Shown: positions 1 through 8,118, counted from the first letter of the stretch. The stretch: DNA of 10,472 nt from Ophiosphaerella korrae (GCA_028456385.1 JALNQF010000942.1:1-10472); one strand, 5' to 3'. Program-made: numbers and translations. Notes: a model not told the origin generated them from the letters alone.

Positions 1-62
1 AGTTATTATAGATTACCCCTAAGCTTTTACTATTACCTCGTAATCTACTAACCTCCTTTAAG
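1..62 (+). repeat. LTR end plus leader fragment of a second gypsy-type element, in inverted orientation
   Basis: The first 62 bases, read on the + strand, match the - strand of 6240-6180, the 3' end of the 5' LTR and the leader of the main chromovirus. There are roughly eight mismatches and one or two single-base indels. The shared blocks include agttatta, aagcttttactatta and taatctacta. Several differences are transversions, so this is a related copy or subfamily rather than the same sequence separated only by RIP. By analogy the LTR would end at base 10 (attata, attaca in the other copy), with internal sequence beginning at 11. Similarity fades after about base 62. The rest of this LTR lies left of the window. 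Confidence 0.7.
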
Positions 63-654
63 ATAGGCACCTATAGTTAACAATAAGAGGCCTATTATAC
101 CTCTTTACTAATTGCGTGTTACGCAATAGTGTTAAAATATTTCCTTACTCTTGTTATACTTCTCTTAAGTTAAACCCTAAGTCTCTTCTTTATATTATTT
201 CTACAAATAATAGTAGGGCTTATAAGGCGTATATTTGTGCGAATATACGTAGCTCTTATAACATATCTAGTATTTCTTTTTCTAAGTATAAGTTTATTAC
301 ACTTATTTTTGCGTCTAGGCTTAACAATAATAGGGAAAGCTATTAACTAGACTTAAGAGAAATTACTATCTTAAATTATAGAAGCTAAAGCTAAGCGTAA
401 GCGTATCTAGGAGCTTACGTAGAGTAAGCTAGTAGAGAATTAAGCTTATCTCTTTTGTCTTTGTAAGATAAAGGCCTTAAATAATAAGAAATTAGCTAAG
501 TAGTTAGTAGCTCTAGAAGCTAAGCTAGACTTAGATAAGGCGTTTAGTGTTACTATAGTAAGTCCTACGCTAGACGTCCCTATTGTCTCTCTATCTATTG
601 TTAGTAATGTTAGTTCTCTTAGTTTACTACTAGGCGTTCTAGAAGGTTTTAACT
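63..654. other. unassigned RIP-degraded sequence, possible + strand coding relic
   Basis: No confident assignment. A + strand frame from about 305 to 675 reads as a Lys/Ala/Leu/Glu-rich, probably helical stretch (for example EAKAKRKR near 381-404 and KLAK, ALEAKLDLDKAF near 490-545), followed by a Ser/Leu/Val-rich tail, with stops at positions consistent with mutated Gln codons. An upstream stretch in another phase (about 230-300) weakly resembles the C-terminal NIRSGF-type segment of pogo/Fot1 transposases. That similarity is by eye and may be chance. The - strand has no continuation of the chromodomain protein that can be recognised, and no copy of the 6231-6562 LTR is present here. Confidence 0.3.
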
Positions 655-657
655 TTA

Positions 658-1000
658 GAACTCCTCTAGTTTTTTAAGGTAATTAAGATTATCCTCTAGT
701 TCCTATATTTCTTCCTATAGTTATCCTTTTTCGTCTATACCTATTTATTCTACTAAGTAGTAGTCTCTTCTATTTTAGAACTAGTGCTATAGGATTTTCT
801 TAACTTCTTATTCTTCTTATTCTCTATACGTGTCTACTTTGTATACTAGTAGTTCTACTTCTAGTAGTGCTTGTTCTAGTAGGGCTACGTAGAATGTTAG
901 GTATATCTTTATCTTTTTTAGTAGCTTTAATTTAAATATAACTAGTATAACTTCTTTCTTAATTTTGTATAGTCTTATTTTAACGTAGTCTAATTTTAAG
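658..1000 (-). other. integrase C-terminal GPY/F-like segment and chromodomain relic
   Basis: Near 1000-870 the frame reads K-L-D-Y-V-K-I-R-L-Y-K-I-K-K, which corresponds to the GPY/F-type region of integrase (G-P-F now R-L-Y), then F-Y-V-A-L-L-E. From about 807 it reads E-V-K-K-I-L-stop-H, D-Y-Y-L-V-E-stop, G-I-D-E-K-G and E-E-I-stop-E-L-E-D-N-L. This fits a chromodomain (family EVEKIL, YLVKWKGY, WEP-E-NL). Several aromatic cage Trp are now stops. In chromoviruses this domain directs insertion to heterochromatin by contact with methylated histone H3K9, which fits a repeat-rich setting. Confidence 0.85.
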
Positions 1001-1239
1001 CTTAGTCTCTTGCTTTTAATATTCTTTTATACTAACTATACTTTTTCTCTTTCTTAAAATTAGGGTCTCTCTTTATACTTCTTATTATAGTACTTTGTTA
1101 TTTAATTATATAAGAATTCTATATCTTGTCTTAGTTAATTATATATATCCTTAAGTCTATTAGCGAAGTTTTCTCCTCTTAGAGACTAAGATATCTAATT
1201 TCTTAGTATTTAGTATACGTTAGGTTTAAATCTATAGTT

Positions 1240-1990
1240 CGCAAAGAAAAGTAATACTCCTATTACTACGTTCTTTGCGCTGTTGTATGCTAGCTGTACT
1301 ATAGGTAGTAACTATACCTAATTATTCTAGTTGTAGTTAAGGTAGTATCTTAGGTATTGTTTTACTATCTAATTTATTCGTTCTAACTATCTATTTATTT
1401 GTAGGTAATATACTATAGATATTGTATATTTAATTCCTAATTACGCTGTTATCGTTCCCTATAGTTTTAATATAAATTGTACGTTTCTATCTATAACGAT
1501 CTTATCTAGTAGTCTATATTAACTAATTACGGTTCCTAGAACCTAGTGTACAGCAACTTCTATCCCGCTTTTTTCTTTATATAGTCTAAAGTATATATAC
1601 TTTATAAGCTTATCTACTATTATTAAGATTCTATTATATTTAACCCCTAATATTAAGTCTTTAGACTTTAGTAACTTTATAATAAAGTCTATTGTAATAA
1701 CTCCCTATAGTTATTCTAGTACTTCTACTAGTTGTAATATTCTATATAGTGTATGTCTGTTGTATTTATTCTTTTAACATTCTATATAGTCTTGTAGTAC
1801 CTCTATTACTAATTGTCTTACTTTTAGAATATAGTAATCTCGTAGTAGTCTATCTAATATTTTCTTAATACTTTAGTAACTATATACTAGTAATTTATAG
1901 AATTATTGTATAAATTCTCTCTAGATCTTCTTTAGGATATATATTCTTCTATAGGCTTGTGCAAATCCTTCTTAGATTTCTAGTTTCTTT
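1240..1990 (-). other. integrase relic with DDE core
   Basis: The zinc-binding segment (about 1925-1760) is degraded: the paired His have become Tyr, and the first Cys of the Cys pair is Tyr (D-Y-I-E-C-stop-K-N-K-Y). The catalytic core is clear. The first Asp (1687-1689) sits in T-I-D-F-I-I-K-L. The second Asp (1489-1491) sits in I-D-R-N-V-Q-F. The Glu (1381-1383) sits in L-E-R-I-N. Asp2 and Glu are separated by exactly 35 residues, the canonical D-x35-E spacing, and Asp1 and Asp2 by 65. L-G-I-K-Y follows the second Asp and L-A-Y-N-S-A-K follows the core. The enzyme inserted element DNA into the host genome. Confidence 0.95.
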
Positions 1991-2169
1991 ATTTCTTTAG
2001 ATACTTTTTTCGTTGTTTTCTAAATCTATTTATCTAGCTTACTACTCTTTCTTTTAAGTGTTGCAGCTATTTTATATATATTTAGGACTAAGTGTCCATC
2101 TTTGTTCTTAACTAAAACTATACTAGTAGCGCTTACTTCTTCTTATAAGTCTAGCCTTTTACTAAAGGC

Positions 2170-2540
2170 GTCTATAAACTAATTATCTTTCCCTTTTGTA
2201 TATATAATTTCTATATTAAACGTTAATAAGTATTCCTACTATCTTGTATAACGTTGTAATAATTCTTTATTTGTTATAAATCCTATAAGATTCTTATAGT
2301 CTGTGTAAACCTTTATCTAATATTTCGCTCCTTATAGGTATACTCTCTATTGCTTAAATACTTTGTAGATTACTAGTATCTCTTTATTGTAGATTAGGTA
2401 GTTAAGTTCTACTGTCTTTATTTTCTTAGAGAAGTACTTAACTAAGTGTTCTTTTTTAGTCTCTAGGTCTTCCTGTATTAGTGCTATTCTATAGACTAAG
2501 TTAGATGCGTCTATCTTTACTATTGCTAGTAGGTCTAGGT
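2170..2540 (-). other. RNase H domain relic
   Basis: The frame reads K-I-D-A-S-N, with the catalytic Asp at 2509-2511 (family T-D-A-S-D). Y-F-S-K-K, E-L-N-Y-x-I-Y-N-K-E, R-V-Y-L and V-Y-T-D-Y-K-N-L-I-G-F follow, matching the order of Ty3/gypsy RNase H, which removes RNA from the RNA-DNA hybrid during reverse transcription. Catalytic Asp, Glu and the second Asp remain readable, but adjacent codons include stops at positions where the family has Trp and Gln. It directly follows reverse transcriptase in the same phase. Confidence 0.9.
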
Positions 2541-2749
2541 TATATATTCTAATAACTAGGTTTTCTATAAACTTCTTCTTAATCTTTTTAAATACCTTAT
2601 TACATTCTTTTGTCTATTTAAATAGCGTATCTTTTTTTATAAGTCTTGTTATTAGTTCTATATCTTTAGACTATCCTACTATTAACTTCTTATAAAAGTT
2701 AGCTAGCCTATAAAATTGTTGTACCTCTTTTAAGTTTCTTAGTGTTAGC

Positions 2750-3420
2750 TATTTATTAATTAACTTAATCTTCTCTAGATTAATTTTGATTTTTCTTAGT
2801 TCTATAATAAACCCTAGGAAATCTATTTTCTTTGTATAGAACTCGCATTTTCTTATTTTAAGAAACATTTTAGCTTCTACTAGTTTTTCTAGTACTTTGT
2901 GTATATATTGTATATATTCTTCCTCTATTTCTAAGAATATAAGGATGTCGTCTAAGTATGTAAATATAAATATATCTAAGTACTCTCTTAGTACTATATT
3001 AATCCTTTCTTAGAATGCTGCTAGTGCGTTTGTTAAGCTAAACAGTATAACTAAATATTTATATAATCTCTATTGTGTTCTAAATACTATTTTCTATTTG
3101 TTGCCTTTTTTAATTCTAATTTAGTAGTAGGCGTTCTAGATATCTAACTTTGTAAAGATTGTTACTTTCTATAGTTTATCTTGTATTATATCTATCTTTA
3201 GTAAGGGGTATTAGTTCTTGTTTATAACTATATTAGTTTTTCTAAAGTCTATACAAGGTCTTTTGTTACTTGTTCCTTTCTTGTCTATAAAGATAAGTCT
3301 ATAGGCTACTAAGGATTTAGATTCTCTTATCTATCTCTTTTTTATTACGTTTTGAATAAATGTTTGTTTAATCTTTAACTTTTCTTCTATTTTCCTATAG
3401 ACTAGGCTCTACCTTACGTC
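2750..3420 (-). other. reverse transcriptase domain relic
   Basis: Strong motif set in order. R-P-C-I-D-F-R lies near 3270-3250. F-T-K-L-D-I-stop-N-A-Y-Y-Q-I-R follows, with the first catalytic Asp at 3142-3144. F-S-L-T-N-A-L-A-A-F-stop spans 3042-3010 (family FGLTNAPATFQ). The active-site box Y-L-D-D-I-L is at 2958-2941, with the Asp pair at 2947-2952. F-L-G-F stands near 2825. All three catalytic Asp are retained, but stops replace Gln and Arg codons inside the domain and Gly-to-Ser and Pro-to-Leu changes hit the FGLTNAP box. This domain copied element RNA into DNA. Confidence 0.95.
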
Positions 3421-3589
3421 TTTTCCTTCTTTTATTTCTATTGCTAAGTCCTATAGTTAATATTCTAGAAGGTAATCTTTAGGTTCTATAAGCTATTCTT
3501 CTTATTTCTTATATTCTTTTAGGAATTCTCCCTTGCAGGTGTTCTTATAGGCCTTTAACGTATCTATTCTATAGTAGTTAATCTTCTCT

Positions 3590-3900
3590 ATTCTCTAATT
3601 AATGTGTAGGTTAGTTATCTATAACTATAGTATACCTAATATTATATCTTGTTCGTTATTAATTGTCGTTATATCTATAACTATGTTCTTAATTTCTAGT
3701 CCTTCTAACCTTAGTATTAAAGGTACTGTCTCGAACTATATTAGTTCCTAGAATAGTTTTCCTTTAATCGTACTTAGTTGTTAAGGGTATTTCTTTATTA
3801 TATACTTTATTTCCTATATTTCTATAAACTTCTTTAATATAAAGTTTCTCGTAGCTCTACTATTAATTATTAATTATACTTTCTTTCTTTAGTATATACT
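3590..3900 (-). other. retropepsin-like aspartic protease domain relic
   Basis: The frame reads I-N-S-R-A-T-R-N-F-I near 3867-3838 and D-I-I-L-G-I-L about 75 codons later. The family pattern is D-S-G-A-T-x-N-F-I, followed by a hydrophobic-hydrophobic-L-G motif. The catalytic Asp codon is now AAT (Asn, 3862-3864) and the motif Gly is Arg, both G-to-A changes, so the protease is dead. It lies between a roughly 400-codon linker after the zinc knuckles and the reverse transcriptase, the usual position. Confidence 0.8.
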
Positions 3901-5061
3901 TGTTTTTGTAATATATAGGCCTCTTATACCTTCTAGTTTTTCTTGCTTAGGTAACTTTATAAATTGTCTGTCTTTCTAGAGCTATAGGCCTACTTTAAGT
4001 TTGTATTTTTTGTATTTTAGATATTTATTATATATGTATTTGTACTATAGTCCTCCTTAGACGCATTTCTTAGATAGTTTTAGGCCTAGTCTTACTACTA
4101 CGTATCTATCTTCTAGGATTACTTCCTATCCTTAGATGTTTTCTACTAGAATTACTCTTGTATAGTTATAGCCTCTTCTTCTTATAGGCTATATATTGTT
4201 GTTTACTTTAGAGTTCCTATATATAATGTAATTCTTGTCTAGGCACGATATCTATAATACTTTAAAGTATACTAGGTGTTTTAGATCTATTATTTTATTA
4301 TCTCCTTCTTAGTATTTACTTTTGCTAGGTGTGTCTATTATTAGGATATAGTATACTACTAGTACTCTTAGTATATAGGCTTTATTAATCTATCGCGTCT
4401 TTCTTGTAAGGTGTTGCTATTCTTTTTATATAGGTATTCTTCCTACTACAACTATATATTACTTTATCTATTCTTAAAATAGTATAAACTTTATTTCTTT
4501 AGGATTGCGTTCTTTCTAGTCTTTGTACGCTTCCTCTATACTTATAACTAGTAAGTATTTCTAAACAAACTTCTATTCTTTATTTTGTTCTTCTATATTA
4601 CTTGTTATGTAGCTATTATAACTATATATTATTAGCTAGGTATACTCTATGTCTCTTATACTAACCTATCTCTTACTTCCTTGTAGTCCTTTAGAGGTAG
4701 TTGTAGTAGTCTCTTTATCTAGTGCTAGTCCTTCGGCCTAGATTAATAGTACTAGGGGCTCTTCCCCTTCTAGATCTTCTACTAGTAGGTCTATTACTTA
4801 GGCTATTTCTTCTAGCTAAGCTTTTGTTCTTTCTTTTATTATAGCTGCTCTCTGTCTCTATTGTAGGAAGTATCCTACTCTCTATTTACTAGAAAGATAT
4901 ATATAGTAGTTGTCTTTGTAACAAAAGGTCTAGTAGAGTATTACGTATTATATTTCTTTACTCCTAGCTACCTTCTCCTAAGGTTTAGCCTGTACTTGTA
5001 GTGCTTCTTTCTTCTTTTTAGTCGTCTTTAACTAGGTTTCTTTCTTTAGGTCCTTATTCTT

Positions 5062-5172
5062 ATAGTCTTTTATAAAGTGTCTAGGTTTCCTATATTTATA
5101 ATATGCTGTATCTTTTCTCTTCTTTAATTAGTAGTCTTTCGCGTAGTAGCCTAGTTTGCTATAGTTAAAGTA
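5062..5172 (-). other. two ruined CCHC zinc knuckles of Gag
   Basis: Two 14-residue boxes (5172-5131 and 5103-5062) keep the exact spacing of the CX2CX4HX4C nucleocapsid knuckle, but every Cys is now Tyr. The first reads Y-F-N-Y-S-K-L-G-Y-Y-A-K-D-Y, where even the His has become Tyr. The second reads Y-Y-K-Y-R-K-P-R-H-F-I-K-D-Y and keeps its His. All seven changes are TGY-to-TAY or CAY-to-TAY transitions. The ancestral knuckles would have bound element RNA during packaging; these cannot bind zinc. Confidence 0.88.
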
Positions 5173-5459
5173 CGTAAAGTCTTTATTCTTCTTTTTCTTT
5201 CTATCCTTATTAGCGTTAAGGATTATAGGGTCTCCTTTGTTATAATTCTAGGTGTAACCTCTATATTTGTTTTTCTTCTATTCTCGAAGATTATTGTTAA
5301 TTTGTATTACCTATTACTTTAGGGCTTCTAGTGTCCTTAGTTTCTCTATATGTATTATCTCGTATTAGATCTTAGAGTTTAGTCCTTACTTAAATTGTAA
5401 TATTAAAGCTAACTTATTTTATTCTATATTCTAAGATAGTTATTTAAACTATAATATAT

Positions 5460-6090
5460 ACTTTAGAACACTTTAACTTTGTATAAGCTTTTTTAGCTAT
5501 TCTTTAGCTTATTAGGTAACGTCTATGTCTCTAAATGCTGCTCTTATTCGTTTAGTAAAGTACTCGTAACTTCTAAAAATAGCTCTAGTTTCGTCCTTTT
5601 AGGTTATTAGAGAGTGTGTTGTATAGTCTGTCTAGTAAGGTTTGTACTATCTTATTGCGTCTTCCTTAAGGTGCAACCTAATATATATTACTTTCTTTTC
5701 TTTTGTATTAAAGTATAGTGCTTGTATATCTATCTAGAGTTGTGCTAAGGTAATAAAGGGTCTTAATTTCTCTCTTGTTCTGTTAAACTTCTTAAGGATA
5801 GGTATCTTAGGTAGTTTCTTTGTTGTACTTATTGCTAGGCGTTGTGTAATTAGTTCTATCTAATTCTAACCTTTGATAATAGCTTTAATCTGTGCTTTAT
5901 TCTGCTTTGCGTAATCTTGTAGTTCCTTGTTCTATATTTCTAAAGCATTGATTACTATTTTTATATCTTCTTTATCTAAGATTAAATTGTTAATTTAGTC
6001 CTTAATTGTTTCTTATATAGTGCTGTTAGACTTATAACTACTCTTAGGGGCTTTACTTATTTTAGTTAAACTTTCTACTATTATGTTAGC
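5460..6090 (-). other. Gag N-terminal coiled coil and capsid-like (retrotransposon gag) domain
   Basis: The first part (about 6090-5840) is rich in Ile, Lys, Glu, Gln and Asn, with heptad-like spacing that suggests a coiled coil. It leads into a segment starting near 5787 that reads F-N-R-T-R-E-K-L-R-P-F, then A-L-Y-F-N-T-K-E-K-K-V and later L-K-E-D-A-I-R. This is the pattern of the fungal retrotransposon gag domain, which forms the particle shell. Stops stand at expected Trp and Gln positions, for instance after D-A-I-R, where the family has Trp-Tyr. Recognition is by motif pattern, not by alignment. Confidence 0.75.
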
Positions 6091-6230
6091 TAGACTGTGC
6101 GCTACTTACGCTTTGCTTCTTGTAATAACTAGATTGGCAAGGTGTAATAGAGTGTTACTAGGGTTAACTTCCTAGTGTCTAAAGGGTGCTAGTAGATTAA
6201 GAGTTAATAGTAAAAGCTTAGGTTATAATC

Positions 6231-6562
6231 TGTAATAACTTATAAATAATAGAAGATATTTTGTAACTATCTTTTATTAGCGTTCTATAGTTAAAGGATT
6301 AAATTACTAATACTATCTTAACAATGCGCATCTTACTAACTATATACTCGTCGTGATCTATAATCTGTAGTTGCTAAGACTAGTAGATTATAGATTGTCT
6401 TGATCTATAATCTATTAATGCTAAGAGTCTATAGATTATAGATTAGCCTAGGTGTCCTAGTTATGTATAGTCTCCTAATTAAGGTCGTTACTCTACTTGT
6501 TCTATGCTTCGTTAGCGCCTAGATTGGGACTAATTGGTTCTATCTCGATTTCTTCTATTACA
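6231..6562 (-). repeat. 5' LTR of the chromovirus (332 bp)
   Basis: The boundaries rest on three signs. The - strand begins TGTAATAG at 6562 and ends TTATTACA at 6231, giving a perfect 7-bp terminal inverted repeat (TGTAATA/TATTACA) of the TG...CA type. The LTR end is shared with the related element at bases 1-10. The flanking transposase frame resumes at 6563. The internal region starts at 6230; its first bases (gattataacctaagc) do not begin with a readable TGG, so the primer-binding site cannot be assigned. An LTR supplies promoter and polyadenylation signals; no TATA box can be called with confidence in this base composition. Confidence 0.8.
6355..6444. repeat. tandem pair of inverted-repeat modules inside the LTR
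   Basis: Two modules (6355-6396 and 6402-6444, period 47) each start with gatctataatct and end with agattatagatt, which can pair over 11 bp, separated by an interior that contains tgctaaga in both. The arms are identical between modules while the interiors differ. Such a duplicated hairpin inside an LTR could be a promoter or enhancer element or an RNA structure at a transcript end; the sequence does not decide between them. Confidence 0.75.
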
Positions 6563-7230
6563 CCTATAACAACAAGATCTTAACTCTCTATATACTTACC
6601 TATTTATTATATATCTTCTAGCTACTTAATATAGTATACTTCTTACTACTAAAGTATAAGTACTCTAAATATATACAAGACTTAGTATAAAAACGCGTCT
6701 TCTATATTAATAAAAAAGGCTTCTTTCTAGCCTTTAGAGATGTATTTTTTAACGTATTTACTAAGTAGAACTACAAGAAGGCTTTTAAGGCTTTAGGACT
6801 TATTCTTCTAAACGCGTAGTAAGTACTAGATTACTTTAACGTGCGTATTTATACCTTACTAGGACTCCTACTACTAGAAACACTATAGTAGTTAAAGACT
6901 CTAAGTAATACTTATAAATTTAGGTCTTAGTTAAAGCTCTTAAATAGCTTTCTCTATTACTTACCTACTACTATATAGAGCTTCTTTTACTAGCTTATTA
7001 AGGGCGCTAAATTAATACTATATAAATACGTTCTTTAAGATACCTATATAAAGGAGCTTAAAGAGTAATTAGAAGTAATAACTAAGTAAAAGTTACGTAA
7101 AAGAAAGTAAATTTAGTATAGTAAGACTATAGAGTATAGAGAGACGTTAACGTAAGTAGCTATAGAGGCGTTAATAGCTACGTAGAAGAGTAAAAAGGCT
7201 TATAGTAGGAGTAACTATAAAAGGGCTTAA
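6563..7230 (+). pseudogene. pogo/Fot1-type (Tc1-mariner superfamily) transposase, C-terminal part
   Basis: The + strand frame starting at 6565 reads N-K-I-L-T-L-Y, then Y-I-F-stop-L-L-N-I-V-Y-F near 6610-6642, corresponding to the H-x-L-Q-P-L-D-V-x-C-F segment that follows the catalytic core of fungal pogo-like transposases. L-A-F-R-D-V-F-F-N-V-F-T-K and N-Y-K-K-A-F-K-A-L-G-L-I-L-L-N-A follow (family xxNCKKAFxASGLVPxN), then a Lys/Arg-rich tail with K-L-R-K-R-K and a stop at 7228-7230. The phase is unbroken from 6565 to 7230. The N-terminal half (DNA-binding and most of the DDE core) is missing because the chromovirus LTR abuts at 6562. Stops and losses are again transitions. The family assignment is by motif pattern. 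Confidence 0.85.
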
Positions 7231-7238
7231 TATATTCT

Positions 7239-7272
7239 ACTACTAAGCTAGCTATACTACTAAGCTAGCTAC
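7239..7272. repeat. two tandem copies of a 17-bp unit
   Basis: The unit actactaagctagctat is followed at once by actactaagctagctac, 16 of 17 bases identical. It lies just after the stop of the first pogo-type relic and may belong to the element's 3' untranslated end or subterminal region. Confidence 0.8.
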
Positions 7273-7400
7273 TTTTTTCTTAGTATTATAAATACTACCT
7301 CTATAATACTATATCTTAATAATAGTAAAATATTATTTCTAAATAAGAAGGTAGGCTTAAGCTTACTATCTAAGCCTTAGCTTCTAGCTAGTTTTAAAGC
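7273..7400. other. short AT-rich stretch between two pogo-type relics
   Basis: This stretch should contain the right end of the first pogo-type element, the left end of the second, and TA target sites. Because TA is everywhere, the terminal inverted repeats cannot be picked out. Nothing else is seen. Confidence 0.4.
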
Positions 7401-7839
7401 TAATAACGCGCTACTAAAGCTTTTAATATCTATTATTAATAGCTCTTTAAATAACTTAAAGGAATTACTCTATATATAACTATATAACCTAGCTACTAGA
7501 AACTAACTATAACTAAAGAGTAGTTAATTGTCTAATATATTCTTAACTTTAATTAGTAAGGATTTACGCCCTAGCTCTATAAGGTAGCTAATATAGCTAA
7601 TAAACTACTTACTATATAGGGTAGAATACTTATAGGTAAGAACTAGCCTATACGCTTTGTAGTATGTTTAGCTAAGCTAAAAATAGCGTTTAATTAAGTA
7701 AAGGATTACTAGAGAATACTCTAAGAAGATCTTAAAGTTGTTAGTAGGTAGTTTAAGCTTGTAGAGAAGACTAAAGCTTAGTATAAGGTAGTAGATAAGA
7801 ATATCTACAACTTTAATAAAACTAGCTTCTAAATAGGAG
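7401..7839 (+). pseudogene. second pogo/Fot1-type transposase, N-terminal part only
   Basis: The frame with first bases at 7560, 7635 and 7800 reads L-T-I-T-K-E-stop near 7503-7523 and Y-I-L-N-F-N near 7536-7553. It then reads G-F-T-P, K-V-A-N-I-A-N-K-L-L, G-K-N-stop-P, F-V-V-C-L-A-K-L-K and V-K-D-Y. It ends D-L-K-V-V-S-R-stop-F-K-L-V-E-K-T-K-A and I-Y-N-F-N-K-T-S-F. This is the order of the CENP-B-type DNA-binding domain leading into the first catalytic motif (family IYNFDETGF). The first catalytic Asp is now Asn, the Glu after it Lys and the Gly Ser, all G-to-A. The start is not resolved and the first 80 bases may use another phase. The relic stops at 7839, where the repeat module begins; the remaining two thirds do not follow. 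Confidence 0.83.
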
Positions 7840-8118
7840 TATAAAGTAGACTTTACGTAAGATAACTTAATAAAGTAGTTTTAATAATTAACTAAAAAGA
7901 GTAAATAGTAGATAAAGCTATTTAAGTAAGTACTAGGTATATATACCTAGTAGCTTACTAAGCGCTAACTAAAAGTAAAAAAGTAGTTAAATATTAGTAA
8001 GTTATAAACTTACTAATATGTTAGTAAGTTCGCAATATTAGTAAGTTTACGATGTTAGTAAGTTTATAATATTAGTAAGTTTGTAATATTAGTAAGTTGT
8101 AAACTTACTAATATTAGT
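7840..8118 (+). repeat. repeat module, copy 1 (unique part plus 17-bp minisatellite)
   Basis: Bases 7840-8064 match 10170-10394 without a gap and with six differences, at 7841, 7978, 7982, 7993, 8020 and 8054, every one A versus G. The module opens with t(a/g)taaagtagactttac, in which two 7-base arms (gtaaagt in copy 2, actttac) flank ag. It includes a perfect 20-bp palindrome at 7932-7951 (actaggtatatatacctagt). It interrupts a pogo-type transposase on the left. No inverted copy of the opening sequence is seen at its right side, so its type is unknown; it could be a non-autonomous element or a satellite-bearing insertion. Confidence 0.85.
7994..8118. repeat. 17-bp minisatellite with inverted units, copy 1
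   Basis: The units follow ttagtaagtttataata with variants (tcgcaata, ttacgatg, ttgtaata). At two places the unit is followed by its own inverted form (aacttactaa), making hairpin units such as ttagtaagttataaacttactaa. The array ends near 8118 in an incomplete unit. Confidence 0.85.

Larger units (their letters stand above)
655..6192 (-). pseudogene. gag-pol polyprotein relic (gag, PR, RT, RNase H, IN, chromodomain)
   Basis: This is the coding region of the chromovirus, about 1,840 codons. Codons of motifs checked in gag (first bases at 6090, 5787, 5172), the linker (4284), protease (3867), RT (3144, 2964), RNase H (2511), integrase (1689, 1491, 1383) and chromodomain (669) all fall in one phase, so gag and pol formed a single frame with no gag-pol frameshift. 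Most in-frame stops are TAA or TAG where the family has Gln or Trp, as expected of C-to-T and G-to-A change. The start is unresolved: coding-like sequence extends up to about 6192, but no ATG remains, and the ATA codons near 6079-6084 could be mutated Met. The end is set at the first TAA after the chromodomain, which could itself be a former Gln codon. Confidence 0.9.
655..6562 (-). mobile_element. RIP-inactivated Ty3/gypsy chromovirus LTR retrotransposon, 3' LTR missing
   Basis: On the - strand the order is LTR, gag, protease, reverse transcriptase, RNase H, integrase, chromodomain. This order with an integrase-linked chromodomain defines the chromovirus branch of Ty3/gypsy (Metaviridae), common in filamentous fungi. 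The 5' LTR is 6231-6562. The expected 3' LTR should lie below 655 but nothing there resembles 6231-6562, so the element is truncated or interrupted at its 3' end, or its 3' region extends beyond something inserted. The right edge falls inside a pogo-type transposase reading frame that resumes at 6563; the target duplication would start with cctat, but its left partner is not in the window. The element cannot be active: its frame holds dozens of stops. Confidence 0.93.

Noticed and set aside
116..346. Open frame of 76 codons on the + strand starting with GTG
   Set aside because: It is the only long stretch without a stop in a region of relics, lacks an ATG, has no recognisable domain apart from a weak pogo-like stretch, and is flanked by degraded sequence. 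It is best read as chance or a relic, not a gene.
1..650. 3' LTR of the chromovirus below its chromodomain
   Set aside because: No stretch here resembles 6231-6562; neither the tandem hairpin modules nor the LTR start is present. The short tattaca near 295 has no matching context.
1240..1990. Integrase possibly still functional because its D, D and E are intact
   Set aside because: Numerous in-frame stops and loss of the zinc-binding His and Cys residues make translation of a working enzyme impossible.
6205..6230. tRNA-type primer-binding site just inside the LTR
   Set aside because: The expected TGG is not readable after the LTR end and I could not show complementarity to a tRNA 3' end; self-priming, used by some chromoviruses, could not be shown either.
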